This document shows positions 25,375 through 34,137 of a stretch of 64,000 nucleotides of DNA, in pieces (position 1 is the first letter of the stretch; the number at the start of each line of letters is the position of its first letter). The position numbers and the translations under genes are program-made. This DNA is from Flavobacteriales bacterium (GTDB lineage: Bacteria > Bacteroidota > Bacteroidia > NS11-12g > UBA9320). The DNA lies in NCBI GenBank assembly GCA_020635355.1, contig JACJZW010000014.1, forward strand, positions 16,456-80,455. Direction: 5' to 3'. Below the pieces are notes generated by a model. That model was not told the origin of the DNA and searched no databases. It worked only from the letters and a program-made list of their open reading frames with translations.

Positions 25375-27411
25375 TTGGCCCCAGTGAATGATTCAGCTGA
25401 GTCCATTGCCTTATCCAAAGATGGGCCAGGGCGGGAAGGAGTTTTTAGGCTTCAGGTACTAAAATGCTTATTGGTCTTTTTGGTCAGTTTTTTAGCCTTC
25501 AATGGAGGTGCTGCTCAGACGTCAAAGTCGATTTCCGAACTACAACATCGATTTGAAAAAATTGAGTCCAATGAAGACCTCCTTGCTTGGGTGCAGCTGT
25601 GTGAATCACAGGAATTTCTTCCGGATTTTGCCATTGAATTCGGTATTCCCCAATTTCAAAAGATTAACAGGCATTGTCTTAAGCTTGCCGGGAATCTTGG
25701 TCGAACCAAAGAAACCATTTTTGTTAGCATCTACTATTATACCACCCCTGACGAAACCATTCCAGACTGGAAGCTCAAACAGTTGTCCGAGTTAACTCGC
25801 CTTTTGAACAATGAAACGGCAAAAACCAGTAAGCAGTTTCTTCATGTGATCCTCGATCTTAGGGATTTATACAATTCCATGGAACTGTATGCTGAACTAA
25901 CGAAACTCGCCCCACTCTTTCGTGAATTTGGCAATAAGGATTTGGGGGAGGAGGGAGTAGAGCACCAAATTCTGGCAGACCTTTCAATTGTTTACTATCG
26001 TCTTGGAAATTATAAAAAGGCAATCGAGGTGTACCACCAGCAAGCGCCATACACCAAAGGGTTGTATGGGATTCATGAGAGCAGCAGGCTCAACAATCTT
26101 GGCTTGTGTCACATGGAACTCAAGGAAAATGATAGTGCCCTATATTTCTTTAACAGAGCGTTAATCAAATGTGAAGAGTTAATTGAGAAAGAACAATCAG
26201 AAGAAGAACTTAGAAACCTGATTTCCTTCCAATACGTGGTTAAAGCTAATATAGCTGACGTTTTAGTCCAATCAGGCGATTATCGTGATGCGCAAAAGAC
26301 CTATGAAGCACAACTGCAATACAGCCACAAGGAATGGTACCCACATCTGGTACTTAGCTCTTACCTGAGCCTCGCCAAGTTACAATATGAACAAGCTGAT
26401 CTCAAGAAAGCGGAGCTTTATTTGGATAGTCTGGAAGTACAACATCGTAAAACTCCTTATTTAAGGTACTATGTTCAAGCGCTTCAGTTGAGGCATGATA
26501 TCTATTTGGAACAAGGTAATCGGCGTGAAGCAAATGAAGCCATGGTGTTGTGGAAACACATCCAGGATTCACTTGATTATGTGAAATCGCAACGGGAATA
26601 TCAGGTTTCTGCTGTTCGATTTGAAACGGATCTCACCCAACGACAATTGATGGTTACACAGTCAGATCTGAACAAGGAAAAGGAATTGAATCGCTATCAG
26701 TCCATTGGATTGATTCTGGCCATATTGCTGGTTGTGGTTTTCTTATTTGGATATAGGGTGCTTCGGAAAAAGAATAGGCTTTTATTTCAACAGCAGAGTG
26801 AATTGAGTTTGGCTTTGGGGGAGCGCGAATTGCTGCTGAAGGAGGTGCATCACAGAGTGAAAAACAATTTGAACATTGTTATTGCCATCCTACGAAATCA
26901 ATCCAACAAGTTTCGAGACAATAATACTCAACCACTTTTTAGCAATGCCAGTAGTTTTATCATGAGTATGAGTAAAATTCATGAGTTTCTCTACAACCAG
27001 GATAATTTTTCTAAGGTGGACATGGATTCCTATTTGGATTCCATTCTGTTAGAGTTTGGTGGGACGTATCGAAATAAGAACGTTCAATTGAAGTTGACAC
27101 ATGGAGGTGTTCGTTTAAATGTTGATCAAGCCCAGGCACTGAGTATTCTACTTTGCGAATTGATCATCAATTCGATGAAGTATGCATTCTCTGAGAAGGG
27201 TGGAAGTATCGAGATCGCATTGATGCAAACGGATGGTGACAATTGTCATTTTCAATACCAGGATTCCGGTTCCGGGTTTGATTTAAAAAATTCCAAACCG
27301 TCCACATTTGGAATACGATTAATACAGATGACAACGGAACAACTTCACGGACAGCTGAAGTTGCTAACCGATGGAATATTTAAGGTGAATATAGTTTTCC
27401 CAATTCGCTGA
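25375..27411 (+). CDS. TPR-containing sensor histidine kinase, HisKA_2 type
   Basis: 678 residues from a TTG; GTG at 25384 is an equally good start and no ATG precedes the signal sequence (LKCLLVFLVSFLAFNGGAAQ). The periplasmic half consists of TPR-like helices (about 190-410, YYRLGNYKKAIEVYHQQAPY; LNNLGLCHMELKENDSALYF). One TM helix follows at about 444-462 (IGLILAILLVVVFLFGY), then a short coiled linker. The phosphoacceptor motif KEVHHRVKNNLNIV (His492) belongs to the HisKA_2 type, and the HATPase has N-box ELIINSMKYAFS and G-box DSGSGFDLKN...FGIRLI. Its likely partner is the LytTR regulator 60 bases downstream. Ligand unknown. First gene of the block between repeats A and B. Confidence 0.92.
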   Translation: MAPVNDSAESIALSKDGPGREGVFRLQVLKCLLVFLVSFLAFNGGAAQTSKSISELQHRFEKIESNEDLLAWVQLCESQEFLPDFAIEFGIPQFQKINRHCLKLAGNLGRTKETIFVSIYYYTTPDETIPDWKLKQLSELTRLLNNETAKTSKQFLHVILDLRDLYNSMELYAELTKLAPLFREFGNKDLGEEGVEHQILADLSIVYYRLGNYKKAIEVYHQQAPYTKGLYGIHESSRLNNLGLCHMELKENDSALYFFNRALIKCEELIEKEQSEEELRNLISFQYVVKANIADVLVQSGDYRDAQKTYEAQLQYSHKEWYPHLVLSSYLSLAKLQYEQADLKKAELYLDSLEVQHRKTPYLRYYVQALQLRHDIYLEQGNRREANEAMVLWKHIQDSLDYVKSQREYQVSAVRFETDLTQRQLMVTQSDLNKEKELNRYQSIGLILAILLVVVFLFGYRVLRKKNRLLFQQQSELSLALGERELLLKEVHHRVKNNLNIVIAILRNQSNKFRDNNTQPLFSNASSFIMSMSKIHEFLYNQDNFSKVDMDSYLDSILLEFGGTYRNKNVQLKLTHGGVRLNVDQAQALSILLCELIINSMKYAFSEKGGSIEIALMQTDGDNCHFQYQDSGSGFDLKNSKPSTFGIRLIQMTTEQLHGQLKLLTDGIFKVNIVFPIR

Positions 27412-27471
27412 AATAGGTTCAATTAAAAATTTTTAGACCCAAATATTAAGCACGCAAACGCGGTCGTATAC

Positions 27472-28185
27472 ATGAATAAAATGATGCCTACAAAGATCTA
27501 TATAGTAGAGGATGATGCTTTTACACGGGCGTCATTGGTAAGTTCACTTGAACAGGAAGGGTACGTTGTTGTGGGCAGCAGTGCCGTTGCTGAAAAGGCG
27601 TTAAATGAGATTGTTGAGCTTAAACCAGCCATCGCTATTCTCGATGTTTATCTGGGTTCCGGGCCAGATGGGGTTTGGATCGCATCACAATTGGAAGAAT
27701 TAGGTCAGGAGGTGCATGTTATCTATCTCACCGCGTATAGTGATCATGAGACCGTTGAGCGAATAAAAGGAACCAGGCCAAAGTGCTATCTAAAAAAGCC
27801 GTATGACCTTATAGCGTTAACCGTTAGTATTGATCTGCTTGTGTTGAACGACGAAAAGCAGAGGGAAGGCGCTCAAATGGAATCTGAATACATGGTAACT
27901 TTCCATAATGGGATAAAAACCTTTTTACTGGATTATCGCAACATACATCATGTGGTTTCAGATGGTAATTATGTGCGGATCACAACGTCTGACGGAAGTT
28001 ACTTCATCCGGGGAAATTTGAAGGATATACTTGAGCTTCTTGCCGGAAGATCTTTTGTTCAGATTCACCGAAGTGTAATTGTGAACCGGATATTTATAAC
28101 CGATTGGAACAGCACTTCGGCCCTTGTAGCTGGTACTCGGTTCAACATAGGACGCAGTTACCGGAAGGCCTTGGGCGAAAAATAA
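27472..28185 (+). CDS. LytTR-family response regulator
   Basis: 237 residues. The receiver domain (1-120) has the acidic pair Glu13/Asp14/Asp15, phosphoacceptor Asp58 in AILDVYLG, Thr87 and Lys109 (YLKKPYD). The LytTR DNA-binding domain occupies about 140-237: FLLDYRNIHHVVSDGNYVRI, SYFIRGNLKDILELL and FVQIHRSVIVNRIFI. It is the probable output of the kinase just upstream. LytTR proteins bind direct repeats near target promoters; a candidate site lies at 28308-28316 in front of the large secreted protein, which is the obvious candidate target. Confidence 0.94.
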   Translation: MNKMMPTKIYIVEDDAFTRASLVSSLEQEGYVVVGSSAVAEKALNEIVELKPAIAILDVYLGSGPDGVWIASQLEELGQEVHVIYLTAYSDHETVERIKGTRPKCYLKKPYDLIALTVSIDLLVLNDEKQREGAQMESEYMVTFHNGIKTFLLDYRNIHHVVSDGNYVRITTSDGSYFIRGNLKDILELLAGRSFVQIHRSVIVNRIFITDWNSTSALVAGTRFNIGRSYRKALGEK

Positions 28186-28484
28186 AGGTGGTTTTTGAGC
28201 CAAAATACTGCCCATGGTTGTTCGCAACAAAACCCATGTTATCCATCACAAAAGGGAGTGGGGCAATGTAATGATAGAGCTGTAATTCCTAGCCTTGCGC
28301 TACTTTGAACGTTCAGGACAAATCAAGCCGGAACGGTTGGTGTTTAGTAGCAAGAGTAGGGAGGCGATTCTGAGATTTTATGGAAATTGCCTTAGTTCAA
28401 TTCGATCCTTGGTGACAGGCTCGTCTCGGTGATACTGATCTGCCAAAATTCAAAGTGTAAAGAGAATTTTAAAAGCAGATTAGT
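28186..28484. other. Gap upstream of the secreted FG-GAP protein
   Basis: 299 bases without a credible gene. It holds the perfect palindrome TGAACGTTCA (28306-28315) and two LytTR-like 9-mers described separately. No exact TAnnTTTG box was seen. Confidence 0.6.
28306..28341 (+). promoter_or_regulatory. Candidate LytTR operator
   Basis: AACGTTCAG (28308-28316) fits the published LytTR half-site pattern [TA][AC][CA]GTTN[AG][TG] at every position. ACGGTTGGT (28333-28341) fits at eight of nine positions on the same strand, start-to-start 25 bases. That is slightly longer than the usual ~21-22, so the call is tentative. The first 9-mer overlaps the palindrome TGAACGTTCA. It lies about 145-175 bases upstream of the 28485 ATG. 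Confidence 0.25.
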
Positions 28485-31400
28485 ATGAAAATCAGTTACC
28501 TATCTTTCTTATTTTTTTTAACCGTATCCGTACAGTCGGTTGCCAGTGTGATATATGTAGATTCCGCTGCGTCGGGCTCCAATAACGGAAGCAGTTGGGC
28601 CAATGCATACGTGGAATTGCAGGATGCACTTGATGCGTCTTCGAACGGTGATTCCATTCTGGTCGCTGAAGGAACTTACATTCCTCAGTACAACCTGGTT
28701 AACACTACCTCCAGTTCTTCAAACCGCGATAATGCGTTTCACATCAACGATAAGGATGTAACCGTGAGTGGCGGATGGGATGCTTCAGCGGGCACTCAAA
28801 CCGGCGGGAATACCATTCTCTCCGGGGATATTGGAACCGCGGGTGTAAACACAGATAATGCCTATCACGTATTAGTATCGGAAGGTCAGTCCAATTCTGC
28901 CGTGTTCGAAAATCTCGTGTTTAGCGGTGGTTATGGAACGAGTTCCTGCACATCCGTTTCCTTCGGAGGCAGCACCATCTACCGATGTTCGGGTTCGGCT
29001 ATCAACTTTGTTAAGTCAAGTCCCGTTTTGCAAAACTGTATAGTTACGAACAACCATGCCGCAACCTGGGGAGCCATGGTAGCAGATGGCAATGCCGGCC
29101 CTATAATCAGAAATTGCTTGTTTTATAATAACTCTTCCATCAACGACGCGGTTATGCACGCAAATACAACCGGGAATCCGGAGTTCTACAACTGCTCGTT
29201 CATCGCCAATTCTTCATCGTCCAATTCCAATTGCCTCGCCCATATTAATAACAACGGAGACACCAAGGTGGTAAACTGCCTATTTTACGGCAATACCGGA
29301 GGAACAACAGACAACTTCAGACTCTACATCAACTCCGGCAGCACCAATAATGCCGCGGATCAAACCGGAGGTGTGATTTATAATGCCGATACAGCAACCT
29401 ACGTTGATCTCAGTTCGAACAGCTACGCATCGCTGTTTGTGGATTCTACCAGTGCCGTTGGGGCTGATGGTATCTGGATGACCGAGGACGATGGTTTTCG
29501 CTTACTCATAGGATCATCCGTTATAGATGCCGGAACCACAAGCGGTACGCCGACCACAGACATACTTGGAACTTCCAGAGGTTCGTCACCGGACATAGGG
29601 GCTTATGAGTACGAAGCTGTAGTTGTTAATACCAAAGGAACTTATTGGAACCAAGTTATCAAAGCGGTTGCGAACAATAGAAACGTTAGCGACTATTTCG
29701 GTACCGACGTGGCCATTTCCGGGGATTTTGCGGTTGTAGGGGCACCAAATGAAGATGAAGATGCCAATGATCAAAATACTCTTAACGCCGCTGGATCTGC
29801 CTACATTTTTTACAACAACAACGGAACGTGGAGCTTTTATCAAAAGATCGTTGCTTCTGACAGGGCAGCGGGCGATTATTTTGGTTCTAATGTAGGCATT
29901 TCAGGTGATTACATTGTTGTTGGTTCAGAAGGAGACGACGAAGATGCGAGTGGTCAGAATTATCTGTCTAATGCAGGATCGGTCTACATTTATTACAACA
30001 ACAACGGAACTTGGACTCAGGTGCAAAAGATTGTGGCGTCCGATCGGGCCGCTAGTGATGCATTCAGTTACGGATTAGCCATTTCTGGTGATTACATAAT
30101 AGTTGGGGCCTACCGTGAAGACGAAGATGTTGCAGGAGCAAATACGAAAAGCAATGCGGGATCAGCCTACATTTTTCATAATAATAGCGGCACCTGGTCT
30201 CAAACACAAAAGATTGTCGCCTCCGATCGAAACAATGATGACAATTTTGGATTTGCCGTTGCCATATCAGACTCATTTGCCTTTGTTGGAGCCTGGTTGG
30301 AAGATGAAGATGCAGCCGGCTCAAATACGTATTATGATGCAGGATCAGTTTATATTTTTACCAACAACAGCGGGACCTGGTCTCAAACGCAAAAAATAGT
30401 CGCCCCCGATAGAAATACCTATGACTATTTCGGATATTCTTTAGATATATCGAATGATTATGCCGTAGTTGGTGCTTATGCTGACGATGAAGATACCAGT
30501 AATGCTAATTATGTTAATCAATCCGGATCAGCTTACATCTTCCACAACAACGGTGGAACCTGGTCGCAAACTCAAAAAATTGTGGCCGGAGACCGAGTAA
30601 CTGGAGCTGGTGACGCCTTTGGAAGATCCGTAAGTATTTCCGGAGATTATATGCTCATTGGATCCCCATTCGACGCCCAGGATGCGAACGGACAAAACGG
30701 TGTTTCATATGCGGGATCGGCGTATATCTTTAACAACAATTCCGGAACCTGGTCGCAGGTACAGAAGATTGTTGCTTCTTCCAGAGCGACTAATGTATTT
30801 TTTGGTCAAGCTGCTTCCATTTCAGGAGATTATGTCCTGGTAGGGGCTCGCCAGGATAACTTTGATGCCAACGGCCTAAATGCCGTAAATTATGCCGGGG
30901 GGGCATATCTCTTCAGTACTGCCTGCCATCCAACAAATCCATTATTCACCACTCCAAACACAACCGAAACAGCATCGTATGTAACCACCTATTCAGATGG
31001 TTGGTCGCATTACTGCAATGACTCCGGAGCGTTGTTACTCAGTTTAAAAATAGGCAGTTCCGGTGCTGTGGTTTACCCGAGTGACCTTCAACTCCAAACA
31101 GGATCAAGTACGGTTTATACCTGGACTGGAAGTGATGGTGGAATTATCAGTACCGGTAACAAGGGTTATTCAATGATTGACCGCAGTTGGCACGTTGATG
31201 CTACTACGCAACCTTCTTCCGGAAATGTTGGCGTGCGTTATTATTTCACAGATGATGAGTACAACGATTTGGTGAGTGCACTCGGAAATTCAACCACGAT
31301 GGGAGGTAGCGGAAATACCAGTACGATAACTTCAGACACCCAACTCACAATGTATAAACTCACCAGTGGTGATCCGTTCGACCGACCACATACCAGCAGC

Positions 31401-32126
31401 ATTACCGGAATAATTATATACCATGGTGCAACACCGGGGACAACTACCTGGAATGCCGGCGTCCATGGCGGGTTTGGGTTTGATCATTATGGTGAGTACG
31501 AAGTATCCAGCTTCTCTGGAGGTGGAGGCGGATCAGGTGGGGGCGGAGGGTCCGGACCGGCGCCATTACCCGTTGAACTGGTCAAATTTACCGCCCGGGA
31601 ACACAACCAACATCAGGCGTTACTCCATTGGGTTACCGCCAGTGAAGTTAATAATAGCCACTTTGTAATTGAACGCAGTTTTGATGGAGTACACTTTGAA
31701 GCCATTGACCGCGTAGCTGGACATGGAACTTCATTTGAGATCAATCAGTACAATTTTATAGATCAAACCATACCGGCCAATGAAATGAAAATCACCTATC
31801 GGTTGGTGCAAGTGGACTTCGATGGCACATCCGAGGTGAGTAACACGGCTGTGGTTGATTTCATGAATCCAAATGCCAATGCCGTAACTCAGGTTCATGT
31901 CTTTCCAAATCCATTCAATGAATCAATGATGATTGATTTGGGAGAGTTTGAAGACGAATCATTTGTGGTTCAAGTTTCCAACATGTCGGGACAAATCCTG
32001 GTTAACAAACAGCTGGCCCACCAACGGTATCAACGAGTGGTCTTGGACGAACTGGTAAACGGAGCCTACATCCTGCAACTCACCAGCGAATTCAGAACTC
32101 TTCAGTATAGGGTGATGAAGAACTAA
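28485..32126 (+). CDS. Large secreted protein: beta-helix, seven FG-GAP repeats, T9SS type A sorting domain
   Basis: 1213 residues. Signal peptide (MKISYLSFLFFLTVSVQSVAS). Residues about 22-380 form a right-handed beta-helix of the choice-of-anchor Q/pectin-lyase-like type (VIYVDSAASGSNNGSSWANA, ending ILGTSRGSSPDIGAYEYE). Residues about 390-810 are seven tandem FG-GAP repeats of 61 residues, each with an FG-like core, a GDYxxVGA strand, an acidic EDEDA-type loop likely to bind Ca2+, and a GTWSQxQKIVASDR link. About 815-1015 is an unassigned beta-rich domain. A poly-Gly/Ser linker precedes a PLPVELVKFTA fibronectin-like domain and a C-terminal T9SS sorting domain (VHVFPNPFNESMMIDL...QYRVMKN). 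No catalytic site was seen. Likely a surface adhesin or ligand-binding protein, possibly controlled by the adjacent LytTR system. Confidence 0.88.
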   Translation: MKISYLSFLFFLTVSVQSVASVIYVDSAASGSNNGSSWANAYVELQDALDASSNGDSILVAEGTYIPQYNLVNTTSSSSNRDNAFHINDKDVTVSGGWDASAGTQTGGNTILSGDIGTAGVNTDNAYHVLVSEGQSNSAVFENLVFSGGYGTSSCTSVSFGGSTIYRCSGSAINFVKSSPVLQNCIVTNNHAATWGAMVADGNAGPIIRNCLFYNNSSINDAVMHANTTGNPEFYNCSFIANSSSSNSNCLAHINNNGDTKVVNCLFYGNTGGTTDNFRLYINSGSTNNAADQTGGVIYNADTATYVDLSSNSYASLFVDSTSAVGADGIWMTEDDGFRLLIGSSVIDAGTTSGTPTTDILGTSRGSSPDIGAYEYEAVVVNTKGTYWNQVIKAVANNRNVSDYFGTDVAISGDFAVVGAPNEDEDANDQNTLNAAGSAYIFYNNNGTWSFYQKIVASDRAAGDYFGSNVGISGDYIVVGSEGDDEDASGQNYLSNAGSVYIYYNNNGTWTQVQKIVASDRAASDAFSYGLAISGDYIIVGAYREDEDVAGANTKSNAGSAYIFHNNSGTWSQTQKIVASDRNNDDNFGFAVAISDSFAFVGAWLEDEDAAGSNTYYDAGSVYIFTNNSGTWSQTQKIVAPDRNTYDYFGYSLDISNDYAVVGAYADDEDTSNANYVNQSGSAYIFHNNGGTWSQTQKIVAGDRVTGAGDAFGRSVSISGDYMLIGSPFDAQDANGQNGVSYAGSAYIFNNNSGTWSQVQKIVASSRATNVFFGQAASISGDYVLVGARQDNFDANGLNAVNYAGGAYLFSTACHPTNPLFTTPNTTETASYVTTYSDGWSHYCNDSGALLLSLKIGSSGAVVYPSDLQLQTGSSTVYTWTGSDGGIISTGNKGYSMIDRSWHVDATTQPSSGNVGVRYYFTDDEYNDLVSALGNSTTMGGSGNTSTITSDTQLTMYKLTSGDPFDRPHTSSITGIIIYHGATPGTTTWNAGVHGGFGFDHYGEYEVSSFSGGGGGSGGGGGSGPAPLPVELVKFTAREHNQHQALLHWVTASEVNNSHFVIERSFDGVHFEAIDRVAGHGTSFEINQYNFIDQTIPANEMKITYRLVQVDFDGTSEVSNTAVVDFMNPNANAVTQVHVFPNPFNESMMIDLGEFEDESFVVQVSNMSGQILVNKQLAHQRYQRVVLDELVNGAYILQLTSEFRTLQYRVMKN
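29661..30915 (+). repeat. Tandem FG-GAP coding repeat, seven units of 183 bp
   Basis: Equivalent Lys codons of the linker word (A/QKIVA) recur about every 183 bases (61 codons) through six units, and after 189 bases for the seventh, which has two extra residues. Units are clearly diverged at the DNA level, so the array is old or under diversifying change, not a recent expansion. Confidence 0.9.
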
Positions 32127-32156
32127 GATCGAAGAACTTCGTCAGATCAGAGTTTA

Positions 32157-32557
32157 GAGTTTTGAGATCAGAGTGGTGGAATGAAATGTTTCTCAGTCCA
32201 CAAGGAACAGATAGCGGTTAGCAGTTAGCGGGTAGCGATGCTCGGCCGGGGTAAATGGTAAGCGTTTAAACTAAGATCTAATATCGAAGTTCTAATAACC
32301 TCGTATGATCAGAGTTTTGAGATCAGAGTGGGGTTGGTTTGATTCTGCGTATCCGCGAAGCGGATCCTTTGCGCAGCGCAGCGGCTCTGCGCTGTCCCCG
32401 GATGAGAGGTCAAGATGATTGATTTCGGTCAATTCTTTCGAAACCGTAGTACGGTAATTTTTCCCGTTAAAGGGGACTCTGCGTTTAAAAATAGGGATGG
32501 GGATTTTTGATAAGATCTGAGATTAGAGTTTTGAGATCAGAGTAGGTTGAAGAATGA
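32157..32557 (+). repeat. ~400-bp non-coding direct repeat, copy B
   Basis: Same orientation as copy A (24885-25289) and near-identical throughout. The three AGAGTTTTGAGATCA words start at 32156, 32311 and 32525; TAGCGGTTAGCAG is at 32212-32224; hairpin 1 is at 32351-32365 and hairpin 2 at 32374-32394, both without a mismatch. It begins about 30 bases after the stop of the FG-GAP protein and ends about 100 bases before the stop of the convergent mscS-like gene, so it fills most of the 32127-32655 gap. Confidence 0.93.
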
Positions 32558-32581
32558 GATGCTTCTCTTGTAGATGAGATT

Positions 32582-32609
32582 CCTAACTGCTAACCGCTAA
32601 CCGCTACCC
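32582..32609 (-). repeat. Inverted copy of the GTTAGC word beside repeat B
   Basis: CTGCTAACCGCTA at 32587-32599 is the exact reverse complement of the TAGCGGTTAGCAG word inside copies A and B and in the scoA-scoB gap. With 32212-32224 it forms a 13-bp inverted repeat about 360 bases apart. Confidence 0.75.
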
Positions 32610-32655
32610 AGTTTAATATTAAGTCATTTCAGAAGGTAGATTCTGAGTTTTGACC

Positions 32656-33918
32656 TTAAGAATTCATTCCGTTACCCGAGTTATCAATCCGTTCAAAGAC
32701 CTCCAGGTTGAAGAATTTTACCGACGCCAGCAAATGATCAAACACATCAGCAATGATGTATTCATAATTTTCCCAACGTTTGTCCTTGCTGAAACAGTAG
32801 ATCTCCAATGGAATTCCTTCAGAGGTTGGCGCCAGCTGGCGCACCATCATGGTCATATTTTTATTGATGGCTGAATGGTGGTTAAGGTACACATCAATGT
32901 ACTTTCTGAATACCCCGATGTTCGTGAGGTTGCGTCCATTTATTGGGAGTGATTTGTCCACTTCATGTGATGCATTGTAGTGATCAATCTCCTCCTGACG
33001 GTGTTCCAGGTAGGGAGCGATAAACGCTATTTTCTTCAGCCATTCAACATCTTCACCTGTGAGAAAACGAATGCTTTTCTGCTTGATAATGATGGATCGT
33101 TTGATGCGTCGGCCGTCACTCTCACTCATTCCTCGCCAGTTTTGAAACGAATCGGAGATGAGTGAATAGGTTGGGATGGTGGTGATGGTTTTATCGAAGT
33201 TTCGAACCTTTACCGTGGCTAGATTGATTTCAATCACATCGCCATCGGCACCGTATTTAGAAAAGGTGATCCAGTCACCTATTCGCACCATATCATTCGC
33301 AGAAACCTGAATGCTGGCAACAAATCCTAAAATGGTATCCCGAAAGATGAGCAGAATCACGGCTGATGCTGCCCCCAATGCGGTAAAGTACTTCCAAACC
33401 GGTTGACCGGAAACCAAGGCAAATCCATAAACAATGCCTACGATCCAGGCGAAGATCATCACCACCTGAATGTAACTGTCAATGGGTTTATCCTTTAAAT
33501 GTGGAAGGGTCTTGAAGAAGTCTTTAATGGTATTGAGTAAACTCCTGACGATCCACAGAATGAAAATGACTGAGACCACCCGAAGGATTTTTTCTGCGAT
33601 GATTTCGAACTGATCAAAATCCTGAAACACATAGGGCACCAGCTGAATCGCAACGGTAATGGGAAGGAGGTGGGCAATGTATCGCGGAACTTTGTTCAGA
33701 ACAAGGTAGTCGTCAAACTTTGTTTTGGAACGTCGGGCATAACCTATAAAGGCAGCCAGCAGAACCCGACGCGTAAGCATATCCACGAGAAACAGAATAA
33801 TGCCGAGTGCAATGACCAGTGCAATGACGTTCCAATACTTGGCGGCATGTTCACCTGCACCTTGTTCGCGCGCAAATTCAAAAACCCAATGACGATATTG
33901 TTCAGCCAGTTCCTTCAT
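32656..33918 (-). CDS. MscS-family mechanosensitive channel, YbdG-like
   Basis: 420 residues, inner membrane. Five TM segments precede a long C-terminal cytosolic domain. The pore-lining helix and start of the MscS beta domain are visible: KYFTALGAASAVILLIFRDT then ILGFVASIQVSANDMVRIGD and an NLATVKVRNFDKTITTIPTY segment. The topology and extended C-terminal domain (about 300-420) resemble E. coli YbdG (MscM-type), which contributes to osmotic stress tolerance, more than the three-TM MscS itself. A TAACTTTG box lies only seven bases upstream of the ATG, implying a very short leader. It converges on the repeat B region. Confidence 0.92.
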   Translation of the reverse strand: MKELAEQYRHWVFEFAREQGAGEHAAKYWNVIALVIALGIILFLVDMLTRRVLLAAFIGYARRSKTKFDDYLVLNKVPRYIAHLLPITVAIQLVPYVFQDFDQFEIIAEKILRVVSVIFILWIVRSLLNTIKDFFKTLPHLKDKPIDSYIQVVMIFAWIVGIVYGFALVSGQPVWKYFTALGAASAVILLIFRDTILGFVASIQVSANDMVRIGDWITFSKYGADGDVIEINLATVKVRNFDKTITTIPTYSLISDSFQNWRGMSESDGRRIKRSIIIKQKSIRFLTGEDVEWLKKIAFIAPYLEHRQEEIDHYNASHEVDKSLPINGRNLTNIGVFRKYIDVYLNHHSAINKNMTMMVRQLAPTSEGIPLEIYCFSKDKRWENYEYIIADVFDHLLASVKFFNLEVFERIDNSGNGMNS

Positions 33919-33925
33919 CAGGCGG

Positions 33926-33933
33926 CAAAGTTA
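33926..33933 (-). promoter_or_regulatory. Candidate -7 box (TAACTTTG) for the mscS-like gene
   Basis: Exact TAnnTTTG match on the minus strand followed by CCGCC and the ATG seven bases later. This close spacing predicts a near-leaderless mRNA or a start codon further downstream. Confidence 0.4.
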
Positions 33934-34137
33934 AAAAGATGATTGATCTGGCTTTATTCCATTCGTAAATCACGCTCTCTAACCTTTACGGTTAACATAT
34001 CTTCTCAATCACCTGATCGCCAACCTTCAACACTTACAACCTCGTTTAAGGATGGGCGATTTCAAAGCGGTTGGATGAGTACATTTGTTCGACACAGACT
34101 CAAGTTCAAGGAGCTTACTACTCCTTCCTCCGATTGT

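Noticed and set aside
29661..30915. 183-bp periodic array considered as a CRISPR-like or satellite repeat
   Set aside because: The period is an exact number of codons and the units translate into FG-GAP repeats in one open frame.
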